Below are positions 35,543 to 46,997 of a stretch of DNA of 64,000 nt, piece by piece. The DNA comes from Physcia stellaris (Eukaryota; Ascomycota; Lecanoromycetes; Caliciales; Physciaceae), in NCBI GenBank assembly GCA_018902385.1, contig JABSSW010000034.1:372001-436000 (forward strand), written 5' to 3'. Positions within the stretch are counted from its first letter, which is position 1, and each line of letters opens with the position of its first letter. Under the pieces are notes generated by a model. The model was given only the letters and a program-made list of their open reading frames with translations, was not told the DNA's origin and searched no databases. Made by a program: the position numbers and the translations under genes.

Positions 35543-38335
35543 TTATTGCACATTCCTGCGACTGCCGCTCCCTGGTGCTTCATAAACAACACGGTCGTTG
35601 TACGCCCCGTCCTCCACATACCGCCTCTCCTGTGGCTCAGGCACATACGTGTACATCGGTCTTTCATCCACGTACGGCCCAACCGGTCTCATGTACGTCT
35701 CTTCTGGTCGAATACTGACTGGACGAGGAATCACCTCGCGTCTTCCGCCCAGGCTGACAATTCTCTCTTGCTCAGGCCTGACGCTTTGCACTCTTGCAAA
35801 TTGCTCACGTGGCATTTCGTATTGACCCGTCACGGGTCTTACACTGCCCATCCGATCCCGTTCAGGTTGTAAGCTTTGAATCCTGGGGGTGTCGTATGAG
35901 ATGGGGACTGGTCTAAAATTGACAACTCGCTCTTGCTCGGGCCGAACACTTTGGACCCTTGGACCTTCGTAGTGACTTACAGGTCTGACGCTCTGTAATC
36001 GAGTCAGGGGCTCCCTAGGCCGGGTAAAATTGTCAAATCGAGCAGCTCCTTGATCGTCAGCATGACTAATTACGCGGACGCCATTCTCGCCTCTTGTGTA
36101 AGATTCATCAATGTAGCCACCCTGTTCGAAATGATTCGCTGGTCGAGCATAGCGCGGCGATACAGGTGACGGCGCTCTTTGTACGTAACGTGGCGATACC
36201 GGTGATGGCGCTCTCTGAACATATCGTGGTGAAGTTGGCGATGGGACTCTTCGGACGTAGTGGAGGCCATCAGGCCCAACCTCGTAGGACAGGTTTCGGA
36301 CAATGGTCGGTCTTCTCGGTGGTTCATAACGAGGGTCGTGGTCACCAGGTCGAGTAATTGGTACGACTGACATTTGACGTTCTTGCGGTGCAGGAGCTTC
36401 TACAAAGCGATTACCATATTGATCGACGACGATCCTTGGCTGAGGTGCCATTGCAATGGAAGCATGCCGCGAAGGTGCACGCTGTGGATGATGTGGGGCA
36501 GGTGAAGGTGGCTGATCGGGATAGTATCGTGATATCGGCTGTGGTTGGATTGATGCCCGGAATGGTTTTGAGGGTTCAGGCAAGGGAGGAGGCATATGAA
36601 TCTAAGGTAAATCCACGTTAAGTACTCTTCAGTAGAGCTTGAAATAGGCACAACTTACTTGTCTGGTGGTGGCGACCCTGCGAAGGTCGGGCTCGTCGTT
36701 GATCTCGATGAAGTGACCATTACCATGTACATTCCGCCTTTCAACAGGACTAAAAGGTCTCCCAGGTTCCGACATTTGTACTTGGGCTAAACGCTCACTC
36801 CTTCTTGGCGCAGGCCCGCCATTATTGGAGCCTCGACGTTGCGGGGAAATTGTATCCACATATACAGGACGTTGAACCTCCTCTGTCCTCGGCGGACGCC
36901 AGGCCTCAAGGGTTGTTGTACGAAGTTGAGGTGACACTGGCTCTTCTTTGACACGTACCTCCGGCGAGAGATTTTCTCTTCTTGGAGCCACATTTCGTAC
37001 CATGTCGCCAGAATTCTTGCCCCTCCTGCGCTTTCTATTTGTCAATGGTTGGATAGGTTGATCTGGACTGACTCTTTTGCTTCCGGGATTTGCTAGATCT
37101 GCTCTTGGGCCTCTTCTCTCATCCTGTACTTCCCGAATCTGCGAGACTGGTGGAGCCTTTGCGACGGCGAGTGGCGAGACTCTTGCAGGCTGGGGTGCTA
37201 AAGGAGATGTTATGTGATTCCTGACTATGCGCATGTCATTCTGGACTGGAGATGGTGCAGGTTCATGACGTGCAGCGTACTCACGTGATTGCGGTGGAAG
37301 AGGCCGCGATGAGCGTCGCAAAGCTGGTTCTCTTTGCTGGGCTCGATCAGTATCGAGAGGTGCATGGCTTTGAGATTGATGAGATTGAGGCAACACTGGC
37401 GGCTGTGGTACATCGGGAGGAGAATATTCCGGCTCTTCTATCTGTCCTTCTTCTTGTGTTGGAGTTTGTACCCTTACTATAGCATTCTTCTCAGTGGCTA
37501 AACGAAGCTTCTCTTCAAGCTCAGCTATCCTCGCTGCTTGTGCGGCAACTTCATCTTTCTTGCCGACATTAGGATCTGTTACTGGCCGAGAGCGTGATCT
37601 TGCCTGTTCGTCAGCATCAACGCTGTCAATATCCATCGCTTGTGCAACGCCCGCTTCGATCTCTTTACCGGAAGCTGGTCTCTTGGGAGATGCATCTGCT
37701 TCTGGCTCTGTGGTTGTCCAAGAATTCACTTGGCTAGAGTAGTAATCATTTTCGTCAAAGGAATCACTGGACGAAGCAGGTCGATTAGCAACTTTGACTT
37801 GAGCAAACCTGACAGGCTTTACGATGTCATGAGCACGTTCAAGGACTTGCGTGACATCAAAGTCTGGCAGTCCCTCTTCTTCCAGCAATTTCTGACGCGA
37901 GAACTTCTTCTTCTGTGAGACTTGATCACGCAAAGACTGCTCTATTGCGCGCCTCTTCCGTAACATCTCCTCTCTTACCAAGGCAGGGCCTTTTGTTAGA
38001 AGAACAGGATCAAAATCAGAGATTGGCAAAGCATTAGGTGCTCGCTGAGTTGTAGACTTCGGCACAGAAGCCGGGAAAGAAGATATATTCGAGATCCCAT
38101 TTTGGACTGGGAGAGCTTTCACGAGAGAAGGCTTAGAAATACCGTTTGTTCTGGGAGCGACAGGCACCGATGTTGGAGGTGCTGTGGCAGGACTCGCTTT
38201 TGCAAGCTTGAGTCGCGGATGCTTATCTGCAAAGATCTCATCGCGCAAGGTCAAGATTTTCTCATACTCAGTGGTGTAATCGGGCTGTTGATTAGTCTGG
38301 TGAAGGCCGTTGCTGAGAACAGCTGCTGATGCCAT
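35543..38335 (-). CDS. large disordered Pro/Arg-rich protein, unknown
   Basis: Two exons (36659-38335, 35543-36601) give 2736 nt (911 aa). I do not recognise it. The N-terminus YEKILTLRDEIFADKHPRLKL looks structured. A basic-rich helix follows (RKRRAIEQSLRDQVSQKKK), then a coiled-coil candidate (AAQAARIAELEEKLRLATEK) and a likely nuclear signal NRKRRRGK. The C-terminal third is Pro/Arg/Tyr-rich with three 12-residue repeats ending SPRY (VQRAPSPVSPRY; about 675-710) and a looser repeat around RVQSVRPEQERV. Composition suggests a nuclear, phosphorylated scaffold or RNA/chromatin-associated protein; that is inference. Divergent from the nucleotidase gene. Confidence 0.75.
36127..36250 (-). repeat. 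36-bp coding tandem repeat
   Basis: A direct repeat with a period of about 36 bp inside the disordered-protein gene, encoding the 12-residue unit VQRAPSPVSPRY. Two copies are nearly identical and a third (VRRVPSPTSPRY) is diverged. Confidence 0.7.
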
Positions 38336-38731
38336 TATCGCGCAGCAAGATTACCGTCGTGATCTGGCTGGTCTGCAAGAGTATTATCAGAAGACAATAC
38401 TTGACAACCACCTCAATTATACTGGCAAAGGTGCATCATCAGATACATCACATTCAGGAGTGATGGACGACGTGTCGACTTGGGAAAAGGAGACTCGGCA
38501 GACGAAGACGCTAATGAAGCTCCGGAGATTGGCGGAATGCCGGCCCGCGAATCATGCCGAGCATGCATCGAGTTGTCATCGATCAAGCTGATGTGAGATA
38601 ACATTACCGTCACTTTGAAGATGGCGACGATTACCAAGTGCTACAACACATCCAGTCCATACCCCTTGGAATCTACAACGCCGTCAAACCTAAGGGGTGA
38701 AGGGTGAGAACTTGGTTAGAAACGGCCTGGA
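38336..38731. promoter_or_regulatory. divergent upstream region
   Basis: 396 bp between the start codons of the disordered-protein gene (minus) and the nucleotidase gene (plus). No specific element assigned. Confidence 0.45.
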
Positions 38732-39665
38732 ATGGATACTGCACAGTCAAGTCGACCAGTGTTCTTCTTTGACATTGACAATTGTGTGCGTCTTGAATTC
38801 CTACTTTTTTCGACTAAGGATACTGACATTATCTCCAGCTCTATTCTCGAAGTACGCAGCCGTCATCCTAATTGAGTCATCCAGTCCGCTGACGTTGATC
38901 TCCCAGATACCAATGTCCATGACCAGATGCAAGTCTTGATCAGTGACTACTTCGTCAAACATCTCTCCTTATCCGATGCCGACGCCCGTCTCTTACACCA
39001 GAAATATTACAAGGACTACGGGCTTGCTGTCTCGGGTCTAGCCCTTCACCACAAGATAGATCCGCTGGAGTTCAACAGGGAGGTCGACGATGCCCTGCCT
39101 CTTGACGATATAATTACACCAAATCCACAACTACGACAACTTCTTTCCGACATCGACAGATCCAAAGTCAAGCCATGGCTCTTTACCAATGCACACATCA
39201 CACATGCCCAGAGAGTAGTGAGATTACTTGGGGTTGAAGATATGTTTGAGGGATTGACTTACTGTGATTATGGAACGGTACCTCTTCATCCCAAGCCGCA
39301 CACGGAAATGTATGAGAAGGCTGAGGCTGAAGCGGGTGTGACCTCGGGCCAAGATTGCTTTTTTGTTGGTAAGTACAGCGACAGATCTGTGGTTATGGGA
39401 AAGACGGCAAGTCGCGTGACTTGTTATACGTACCGGCTAATCTCTTCATGAAGATGACTCTCACCTGAATTGCCAACATGCACAGCAACGAGGATGGACG
39501 ACTGTTCACCTTCTCGAGCCAGAAGATCCGGAACCGGAGATCAAAGCTGCCAAATTTCAAATCCGGAACCTCGAAGAGCTTCGAGGCATCTTTCCACAAT
39601 TCTTCAAGTCTTCTGGATCGGGTCTGAAAACTGAGCCACAGCCATCGTCACCTGCTCGGTTGTAA
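38732..39665 (+). CDS. sdt1: SDT1/PHM8-type pyrimidine 5'-nucleotidase (HAD superfamily)
   Basis: Four exons (38732-38785, 38839-38851, 38907-39368, 39454-39665) give 741 nt (246 aa). HAD motif I is FFFDIDNCLYS, formed across the first junction and carrying the DxDN form typical of this family. Motif II lies in KPWLFTNAHITHAQRV, motif III around PKPHTEMYEKA, and motif IV FFVDDSHLNCQHAQQRGW spans the last junction. Yeast Sdt1 and Phm8 dephosphorylate nucleoside monophosphates in pyrimidine and NAD-precursor turnover. Probably cytosolic. Exon 2 is a 13-bp microexon encoding LYSR. Confidence 0.92.
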
Positions 39666-39975
39666 CAAAATATCTGAACCGCATCTGTGCCACAACTTCA
39701 CCTGCAATCAAACGAGGAGCTAGCGTCGTTCCCTACCACAGAAATTCCTCGGATCTTTAAGTGTGTGGCGATTCTGTCAGGTTATCATATTTCTATCTGT
39801 CTATGAGACTGATGTATTGAATTCCTGGGACCTTAGGCTACACGAATGATATTCTGCCCAGGTTCTCTCGTCATCCTGTGACACAGCCCGTCCATCTACG
39901 GACTTCTGCCGACAAGGTCAACCGCGCTTCTGTTATCATTTCTAGACGAGTGTCTCCCAACATCTCAGCTCCTTG

Positions 39976-40108
39976 GAGCGAGAGCAACCGTCCCGAAGGG
40001 CCACGGTTTCTCGAGCGACCGAAATTTAACGGGGACTGAACGCACGTATTCGGTTTACTCCCTCGAGCGAGCGCAACCGTCCCGAAGGGCCACGTTTTCG
40101 CGAGCGAC
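39976..40108. repeat. 44-bp direct repeat, two copies 89 bp apart
   Basis: 39976-40019 and 40065-40108 both read GAGCGAG.GCAACCGTCCCGAAGGGCCACG and end GCGAC, with about four mismatches. The core AACCGTCCCGAAGGGCCACG is identical in both. Confidence 0.8.
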
Positions 40109-41121
40109 TTCCTCAGCGATGCATCTTCTTTGCTGTACCACATGCGAAATCATAACATGGGTGTACAGGTCTCGGTGGTGACCCTCTAGTGGGTAGTCGT
40201 AGCCTCAATATACCCAGAACATCAAAGCCGTTCGATGCACTACTGTATCCCAGAGGCGGAGACGACAAACCGACAGATTGGTCAGAGGTGGCTTCAGAAC
40301 TATGGAACCTCTCCAGCATATTGATTGTAGGTTTACATTGAAGAGGCTTCACGCTATGAAATCCTCAATGCTTACGACTGATTCGACAGGAGTGCCCTTG
40401 CAAATAACATCTGCATGAGGACTCCGGCACGAATTGGAAATGGAACGTATCGACCAAGAGTCATACATCATACTACAGCTTTAAGAAGCACAAACAATGT
40501 CTTTGCAACGGCCGGTATGTTCTTTGAAATCGATTGGAGAGTTTGGGCAAACGTGTCCCGCTCGAGCCAGCTGTCCACCTGAAATCGCTGAGCCAGAACC
40601 TCAAGGTTATTTCATAGGGTTGGGATGAGAGCTGCACATGTTATCTCCATTGCCGTCATGTCACAGGTCCAAACAGACAGACGAGTGGCGACTGCGCTTA
40701 CCTGCTTACCATTTCGAATCCTTTCTGACGAACCCGGGGCGTCTGTCACTGCCTCGAGCTTCACCTCGCTGTACCACGCTGCTTCATGGATTGCCCCTCT
40801 AGCTTACTAGTCCAGGATGCATTCATACAGCTCATTACATGGTCCTTTGGAACATGAACAATCTGCAGCTGCAGGATTACTAGGAAGGTGACTTTCTAGC
40901 CTCCATGCTAGGAACTAGGTTGATGCGAGTCACGGTCCTTCCAACTCATAGGATGCGCTTATATCCCTAGGCTCTGATCTTGGTACGTTTCGAATTGTCA
41001 CGGTAATGAAGACAAGGTCGCGAGTCGCGTCTGATCATTGATGCAAGGGCTATCGAATGCATTACGCTTTGCCTATGTGAATGCACTGATCGGCCAGTGA
41101 CAGGTGTGATGATTTTCTGCA

Positions 41122-41159
41122 TCGCTGCCCGCGTTGACGATCGCTGCCCGCGTTGACGA
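41122..41159. repeat. perfect 19-bp tandem duplication
   Basis: TCGCTGCCCGCGTTGACGA occurs twice back to back with no mismatch. Probably replication slippage; no function implied. Confidence 0.85.
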
Positions 41160-42104
41160 CCGGTAGTCGATGGCTCGATGCTGCAGGCATGATGCAGTTT
41201 GCATTATCGTGGACGTTGAAGAATGATCTTCTGACTGCTTTTCTTCACATGGAAATACACGACGCTGGCAGCATCTATATATTGAATGCGAAGTCAATCA
41301 ACTAAAGCAGATAGAGATCGTCAGCCAAGTGTCACAACAGATGTTTGTTCGCGACCTGGACCCGGAAGGGGTCTTGATTACTCCCGACGACCCCGCTGGT
41401 TGACCCGCTGCCTTCCGATACCCGAGATCTAGATGCTTGGCAGAGAACCTTAATTTCGTGTGCCCGCCAAGCTTCCATCAATTAAGTCTTTTACACATTC
41501 TTCCCACCGACGAGATCGTATCAGGTCAGATCGTATACTTTAGTGGGAGTTGTACAAGCTGCAATATTAATGCTTCGAGTCAGCTTGGCTGCTCGTCCTT
41601 GCCTGACCCATATGGACGCCGGCAGGATCTCGCAAGACGCGTCACGCAGCAGCTCGATACGAAATAGGCTTGCTGCATGCCCACGTGGGTGGTACAGCAA
41701 CGTTCACACATATGGATATACAAATTACAATAGCAATCTAACGAGGCAAGAGCACCTCGACAGACATGATTTCTTTTTCTAGGCACCTTGTCAGTCGCCG
41801 AGCCGTGGCCCATTACTTATCGTCCCGTCCATTGTGCAGAATTCAGCTCCACAATCACACCGTTACATCTATTTGCTTTCCACCTTGGCCTTCCTCGCTT
41901 ATGTCTATGGTTTCCTTCAGCTCAAAGTCCAAGAGGGTGTGCGATATGGGTCATCCGGACCGTTGTGTGCTGAATATAGCCATCTGGTGGATGGCTTCAA
42001 CTGCAACAATAGGACTGTTTCTTCAGGTGAGTCGTCAGACATCCAATCGATAATTATGCTTTCCGCCCCTTCTGCAGGTCCGCTTTTCACATGTAGTGAT
42101 GGGG

Positions 42105-42365
42105 GGCCGTCGCGTGACGGTCAATACACGTCTGTCATTACACCGTCAGTCACGTCACGATGATTTAACTTGACAGCTAGCTCTTCTGGGTATTAGTCTT
42201 TTGCTTAGTACGCTATGTATAGTAACAGATAAACACTGGGAGTTTCGCTTTTGGAAACGCTGTATCCAATCATGTTAGTTTCACGTGATGTCTTGGCACT
42301 TAGTAATCGTGACCTGACCGTCACGATACCATGGTGACGATACGGTCATTACTGTCACGCGCCAA
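42105..42365. promoter_or_regulatory. cluster of GTCACG/CGTGAC motifs upstream of the RGS gene
   Basis: Within about 260 bp there are many copies in both orientations: GCGTGACGG, AGTCACGTCACG, TTTCACGTGAT, a perfect inverted repeat ATCGTGAC-6 bp-GTCACGAT (42306-42327), GGTGACGATACG and TGTCACGCG. This is 470-730 bp before the RGS start codon. Such CACGTGA/TGACG half-sites suit bHLH or bZIP factors, but which factor is inference. Confidence 0.4.
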
Positions 42366-42832
42366 CTTGTCATGTCATATCCCATCACTATTCACATGTG
42401 CCTTTCTTTCCTCTGTCAGGGGCTGACATCCGATGCAGGCTTCTCCACTAAAGCTTACTAAACCCTTTCCATCGCCCACCATGTGCCAAGAGCTGCAAGA
42501 ACCATCCTTCAGACGAATCAGGACCAACTCAATCCCCCCATGGAATTCCCGTTCACGACTCCCTGCTCCGAACAGTAGGTGCGCCTAAATTACAGACCAG
42601 CACCACCCCATACTACGCACAGACGAAATTAAGGTAAGGTTAAGTAGAAACATGGATGTCATTCATACTTCATCGTCGTCCCCATCTCTTTAATCTCCTT
42701 ATCTTCCCCCGTCTGTCCTTTGCCTGTCACCTTGAAGTTTATGATTCTGTCGGGATCCATCACTGTCTGCCCGGACGTGTTTCCAGCTTTCTCTCGATAC
42801 TTTGATCCAGCCTTCTCGATACTTTGGTGACC

Positions 42833-44251
42833 ATGTCGATTCTATTCTACCGTCGACCGGATTTTGTTGCCAAAGTCCCCGGGCCTATGAACCTGACCCA
42901 ATGTCAGATATACGTCGAGAGAACACAGAAACACAAAAGAGCAATCCCGCCAGAATTATCCTTTGAGAATGTCATACAGAACAGGGCGTTGCCGGTACGT
43001 GTCAATTGACTTTTAGATGACACGGCTGATAGGATAAAGCCATGTGCCCTTCAAGATTTCATGGACTACCTCGTCTACGTCTCCCATGACGCCGAAAATC
43101 TGCAATTCTGGCTCTGGCTGCAAGACTACACCAAACGCTTCTACGCTGCCCCCAAATCAGATCAACTTCTTTCCCCACCCTGGCACCAACTCGAACCCCA
43201 ACAACCCATGTCCAACGACCTTCACAACCCAGACCGAAAGGCACCCACCCCCGCAGTCACCGAATTTGAAGTCAACTTCGACAACGAAATCCCGGTCTCC
43301 CCGATCCTCTCCCCACAATTCGACAAACAATCCTTCATTTCCGGCATCGCCTCCACTGCCCGCACAACCGCCGACTCGGTCGATGATGCCAACGCAGGCG
43401 TAGGCTTGAAATGGCAGTCTTTCACCGTGCAGCCCTTCCGTGCAGAGATCAATCGCGTCATCTCACATTACCTCGCCCCGAACTCCCCTCGCGAACTGAA
43501 TCTCTCGCATCGGAACCGCGCCGCTGTGCTGCACGCCCTCCAACACACGACCCACCCCAGCGCTTTATCGTTAGTGAAGGATATGGTCGAGGGGACATTG
43601 AGGGGGCAATCGCATCCCAATTTCATCCGGTGGAGCATCTGCAACGGCAACAAGCCGCGCGTGATGTTCGTGAAATGGAACGGCTACCTGCACGTGTTCG
43701 CCGGCCTCGTGCTCGCCATCCTGCTGATCCTGTCGCACAAAAGCCGATGGTGGCGGCTCTTCGCCTTCCCGCTGCTATTCGTCGGCTTCGACATCATGAT
43801 CGCAGCCTACAAAGGCCTGTGCGTCATCATCCACACCTCGCACTGCCGCGCCCTCCGGCCCTGGGAGCAATTCTCCGACTCCGCCTCCCTGTCGAGTTTC
43901 GATGCCGCCAACGACGACGAAGCCACCCTCGGCACGAGCAGCAGCGATGAAGTGTACAGCATGTCCTCCCCCTACAGCTCGCGCGGCGCTTCGAAAAGCG
44001 GAGGCAGAGGCAGGGGGATCAGTATGGATACGTTCGGCACGAGCAACAGCTACGGGCACGAGGGCTGGGTGGAGCGGTACCGCAATAAACCGCTCGTGAG
44101 GAAGGTGTTTGCGAAGCAGATCTGGATCCAGGATGAGACGGTGCGGTTGCTGCAGGATAAGATCGTGATGCAGAGCCACGTGTGGGCGATTAGTGTCGTG
44201 CTGCCGTTGCAGGCGCTGCTTGTTGCCTTGCCTGTTTATGGCAAGATATGA
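42833..44251 (+). CDS. rax1: RAX1-type RGS domain membrane protein
   Basis: Exons 42833-42994 and 43040-44251 give 1374 nt (457 aa). The start MSILFYRRPDFVAK is preferred over an ATG three codons upstream because it matches the family start. The RGS domain is split: its first part (PPELSFENVIQ, then PCALQDFMDYLVYVSHDAENLQFWLW) and its last part (FRAEINRVISHYL, LNLSHRNRAAVLHALQHTTH) are separated by a ~100-residue polar insert. C-terminal membrane spans are HVFAGLVLAILLILS, LFAFPLLFVGFDIMIAAYKG and WAISVVLPLQALLVALPVY. This matches yeast Rax1 and Aspergillus RgsB. GAP activity toward a G-alpha is possible but not shown for all members. Confidence 0.85.
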
Positions 44252-45205
44252 AAGGATTTTATGCGCCCTTGGTTGGGTTTTGGATACGGGGTTTGGGGTC
44301 GGGTGCTGGGCGCTCGATACCGCGCTCGCTTACTTATTGATGCCTTGATGGTTCGATGATGTGTTTATTATACCCCTTGGGCTTATTTTTTTCGGTTTGA
44401 GATGGAAAATCTAGGAGGCATTAAAATCTTCTCGGCTTTGGTTTTGGGATCTAGGTACTTGGATATAATTATGTAGGACGGACGAACGCTTGATACCCTC
44501 CTCCTCCTCCTCCTCCTCGGGTTTTGTTCTAGCGCCTACAGTGAATTCTCCGGTCGTGGTGGTGTTTCTTGGGATGATTCGGCGTTGTTGTGCCGATCTT
44601 TCTCTCCCTTTTTCCTCTTCTTACGATTTCCAATCTCCCATTCCATCACAGTCCTGACGTCTTCCTGGATTTTCCTTTCTCTCCGAATAAAAACCCTCTC
44701 TCTCCAAAACCCCACCATACATTTTTTTATCGTTTGACATCATCCAGACTTTGCAAGCGAGCCCCATAGCGATCATGAACTCAACTCCAGAAAACAAAAA
44801 AACAAGAATTAGAATGCAGGAAATATATACGTACAAAGGCGGCTAAAGATGCAAAAGAAGAAAAGAGGAAATGAAAATGGGGAAATTCGTTAGGTTGAGA
44901 GTCGCTGGAACGGTGAACAGCAGGCTTTGTGAGTGTGAAGCTTGATCTCTTCTGCGGTGGATATGAGATCTCTCGAATACTTGGAAAGGCAGAGGGAGAG
45001 TTTCAAAGGGAAAGGAAAGGAAAAAGGAGAAAAGGAATGAGACACAAACCCCAGCACGAAAGAGGCCGGAAAAATCTTATCAAAATTTGTACAGAGATCT
45101 CTCTTATCATAGCTTGCTTCAATTGCTATAGACACATGAACATTACCATTCTCGGCATCCAAGAACCCACCCCACCACCCCCGGCCGACGTAAAGGAAAG
45201 GATAT
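44252..45205. other. convergent intergenic region
   Basis: About 950 bp of 3' flanks of the RGS and IDH2 genes, with a (CTC)7 microsatellite at 44498-44518 and pyrimidine/purine-rich tracts. No gene seen. Confidence 0.55.
44498..44518. repeat. (CTC)7 microsatellite
   Basis: Seven uninterrupted CTC triplets in the 3' flank of the RGS gene; non-coding. Confidence 0.9.
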
Positions 45206-46695
45206 TTACAGTCTATCGATAATCGCCTTCGCATACTCATGCGTCTTCGATCTCCCGCCCAAGTCGCCCGTCAAGGTCTGCGAACACAAAGTCAGCAGCG
45301 CTCTCATTCCCGTGTCTTATAATCAAGATACTATAATGAAGAAGAGGATACACCTACCTTCCCCTCAGCCAGCGTATCGAAAATCGCCCCCTGGATCCTC
45401 TCCGCATGCTCATTCAGCCCCATATGCTGCAACATCATAATGCTACTCAACAGCAGCGCCGTCGGATTCGCAAGCCCTTTCCCAGCGATATCCGGCGCGC
45501 TCCCGTGCACCGCCTCGAAAATACTGCACTCGTCGCCGATATTCCCCGACGGCGTCAACCCCAATCCTCCAATCAGCCCGGCGCACATGTCCGACAGGAT
45601 ATCGCCGTAGAGATTGGGCATGACGAGCACTTTGTCGTTGTAGGGCGTGGGATCGGTGACGATCTTCAGGCAGGTGTTATCCAGCAGCTCGGCGTCGAAC
45701 TGGACGTTTGGGAAATCCTTCGCGATGTTCCTCGCCGTGCCGAGGAAGAGGCCGTCGCTCATTTTCATGATGGTCGCTTTGTGCACCGCCCGCACCTTTC
45801 GCTTGCCCACGTCCTCGGCGTACTGGAAGGCGAATTTCAGGACTCGCTCCGAGGCGGCTTTGGTGATGAGTTTGATGCTCTGCACGACGCCGTCCACGAC
45901 GATGTGCTCGATGCCGCTGTATTCGCCTTCGGTGTTTTCCCGGATCAGGACCGTGTCGACGTTGTCGTAGGGGGTTTTGTAGCCGGCGATGGACTTGCAG
46001 GGGCGCACGTTGGCGAAGAGATTGAATGTGCGGCGGAGGGTAAGATTTAGGGAGACGTGGCCTTTGCCTATGGGTGTCTATTCATGTATTAGCTACTGTT
46101 CGAAAGTTGGGCGAGGGAGTGGAGGGGTGAGCGTACGGCGAGAGGGCCTTTGAGAGCGACGAAGTTCTTGCGTACGCTCTCGATTGCTTTGTCGGGTATT
46201 ACAGTCTTGCCGTTCTTCAATTGAGGGGTCACGTCGACTGGTTCCCATTCTATTGGTGCCTGTACGAGGTCAATTGAAGATCTGAGGCAAGGTAGGGAGG
46301 CTGCGAACTTTGGCTGCGGCGAAGATGTCTTTGACCGATTGGGATATTTCCGGCCCTATACCATCGCCTTCAATGAGTGTGACTGTGTAATTACCCTTTT
46401 AAAGATTCAATTAGCTCCTCGGTGTTCTTCAAGCTCAAGCCGTTATCTCTGAAAAACCGTGGCTCACGTTTGATCCTTTGGTTCCGTTGAACTTGGCGAT
46501 CTTTTCGTTGGACGGGGGAACAGCGTAACATCTTGATTGGGTGTAAGACTTCACGTTCATACTTCGTCAGCCAGCATGTCTTAAATTAACGTGCAATCGC
46601 ATAAATACCTGGGTCAATGCGGGGATCCATTGCTGTGCATATGCTCTTCGTAGACATTGCCGTGCTGGCGCCGCTATGGAGTGAGAAGCTATCAT
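45206..46695 (-). CDS. idh2: NAD-dependent isocitrate dehydrogenase, catalytic subunit 2
   Basis: Six exons (46609-46695, 46468-46548, 46309-46395, 46137-46259, 45358-46077, 45206-45277) give 1170 nt (389 aa). The first two exons encode a presequence rich in Arg/Ser/Ala ([20 protein letters not shown]), as expected for mitochondrial import. Then [71 protein letters not shown] (substrate/metal Asp residues) and [20 protein letters not shown]. These favour the catalytic IDH2 over the regulatory IDH1. It converts isocitrate to 2-oxoglutarate in the TCA cycle. For the first intron an earlier AG breaks the frame; the later one (before TCT TAC ACC) keeps it. Confidence 0.95.
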
Positions 46696-46997
46696 CTTGC
46701 GGGAGAGCTCTTCATAGGACTAAGTCTCCACGTAGGTATCTAACAATAGAGAAAGAAGGTTTTGGGAGCTGTCGAAGAAAGCTTTGAAGAAGCAAATATG
46801 CGTGCTCGTAACTATGGCTTGCGTGAAGGAAGGGTCCGAGGCTTGGCATTGATTCGGTTCAAGGTGCCTGGGTGCTTCATTTGGAAATCATCATCACGAA
46901 CACCGGCGAGAGGCAGCTGCAGCTGAGTACTTCAACAGCAGGCGAGTCACAGAAAAACCCTCTAAACTCTATGTTTTCCCTTTGAGAGGCTGCTGCG
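46696..46997. promoter_or_regulatory. divergent upstream region (IDH2 / SEC5)
   Basis: 302 bp between the two start codons; a compact bidirectional promoter. No specific site assigned. Confidence 0.5.

Larger units (their letters stand above)
39666..42832. other. large intergenic region with small repeats
   Basis: 3.2 kb, the largest gap in the window. It holds a duplicated 44-bp block, a 19-bp perfect tandem repeat, and a cluster of GTCACG/CGTGAC motifs near the RGS gene (listed separately). Open stretches on plus near 39880-40030 and 40166-40350 read as plausible protein (for example RTSKPFDALLYPRGGDD) but cannot be joined into a gene. They may be a gene relic. Confidence 0.5.

Noticed and set aside
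45406-46050. 214-codon open frame on plus opposite IDH2
   Set aside because: Antisense to a conserved enzyme exon; His/Val/Gly-rich low-information protein.
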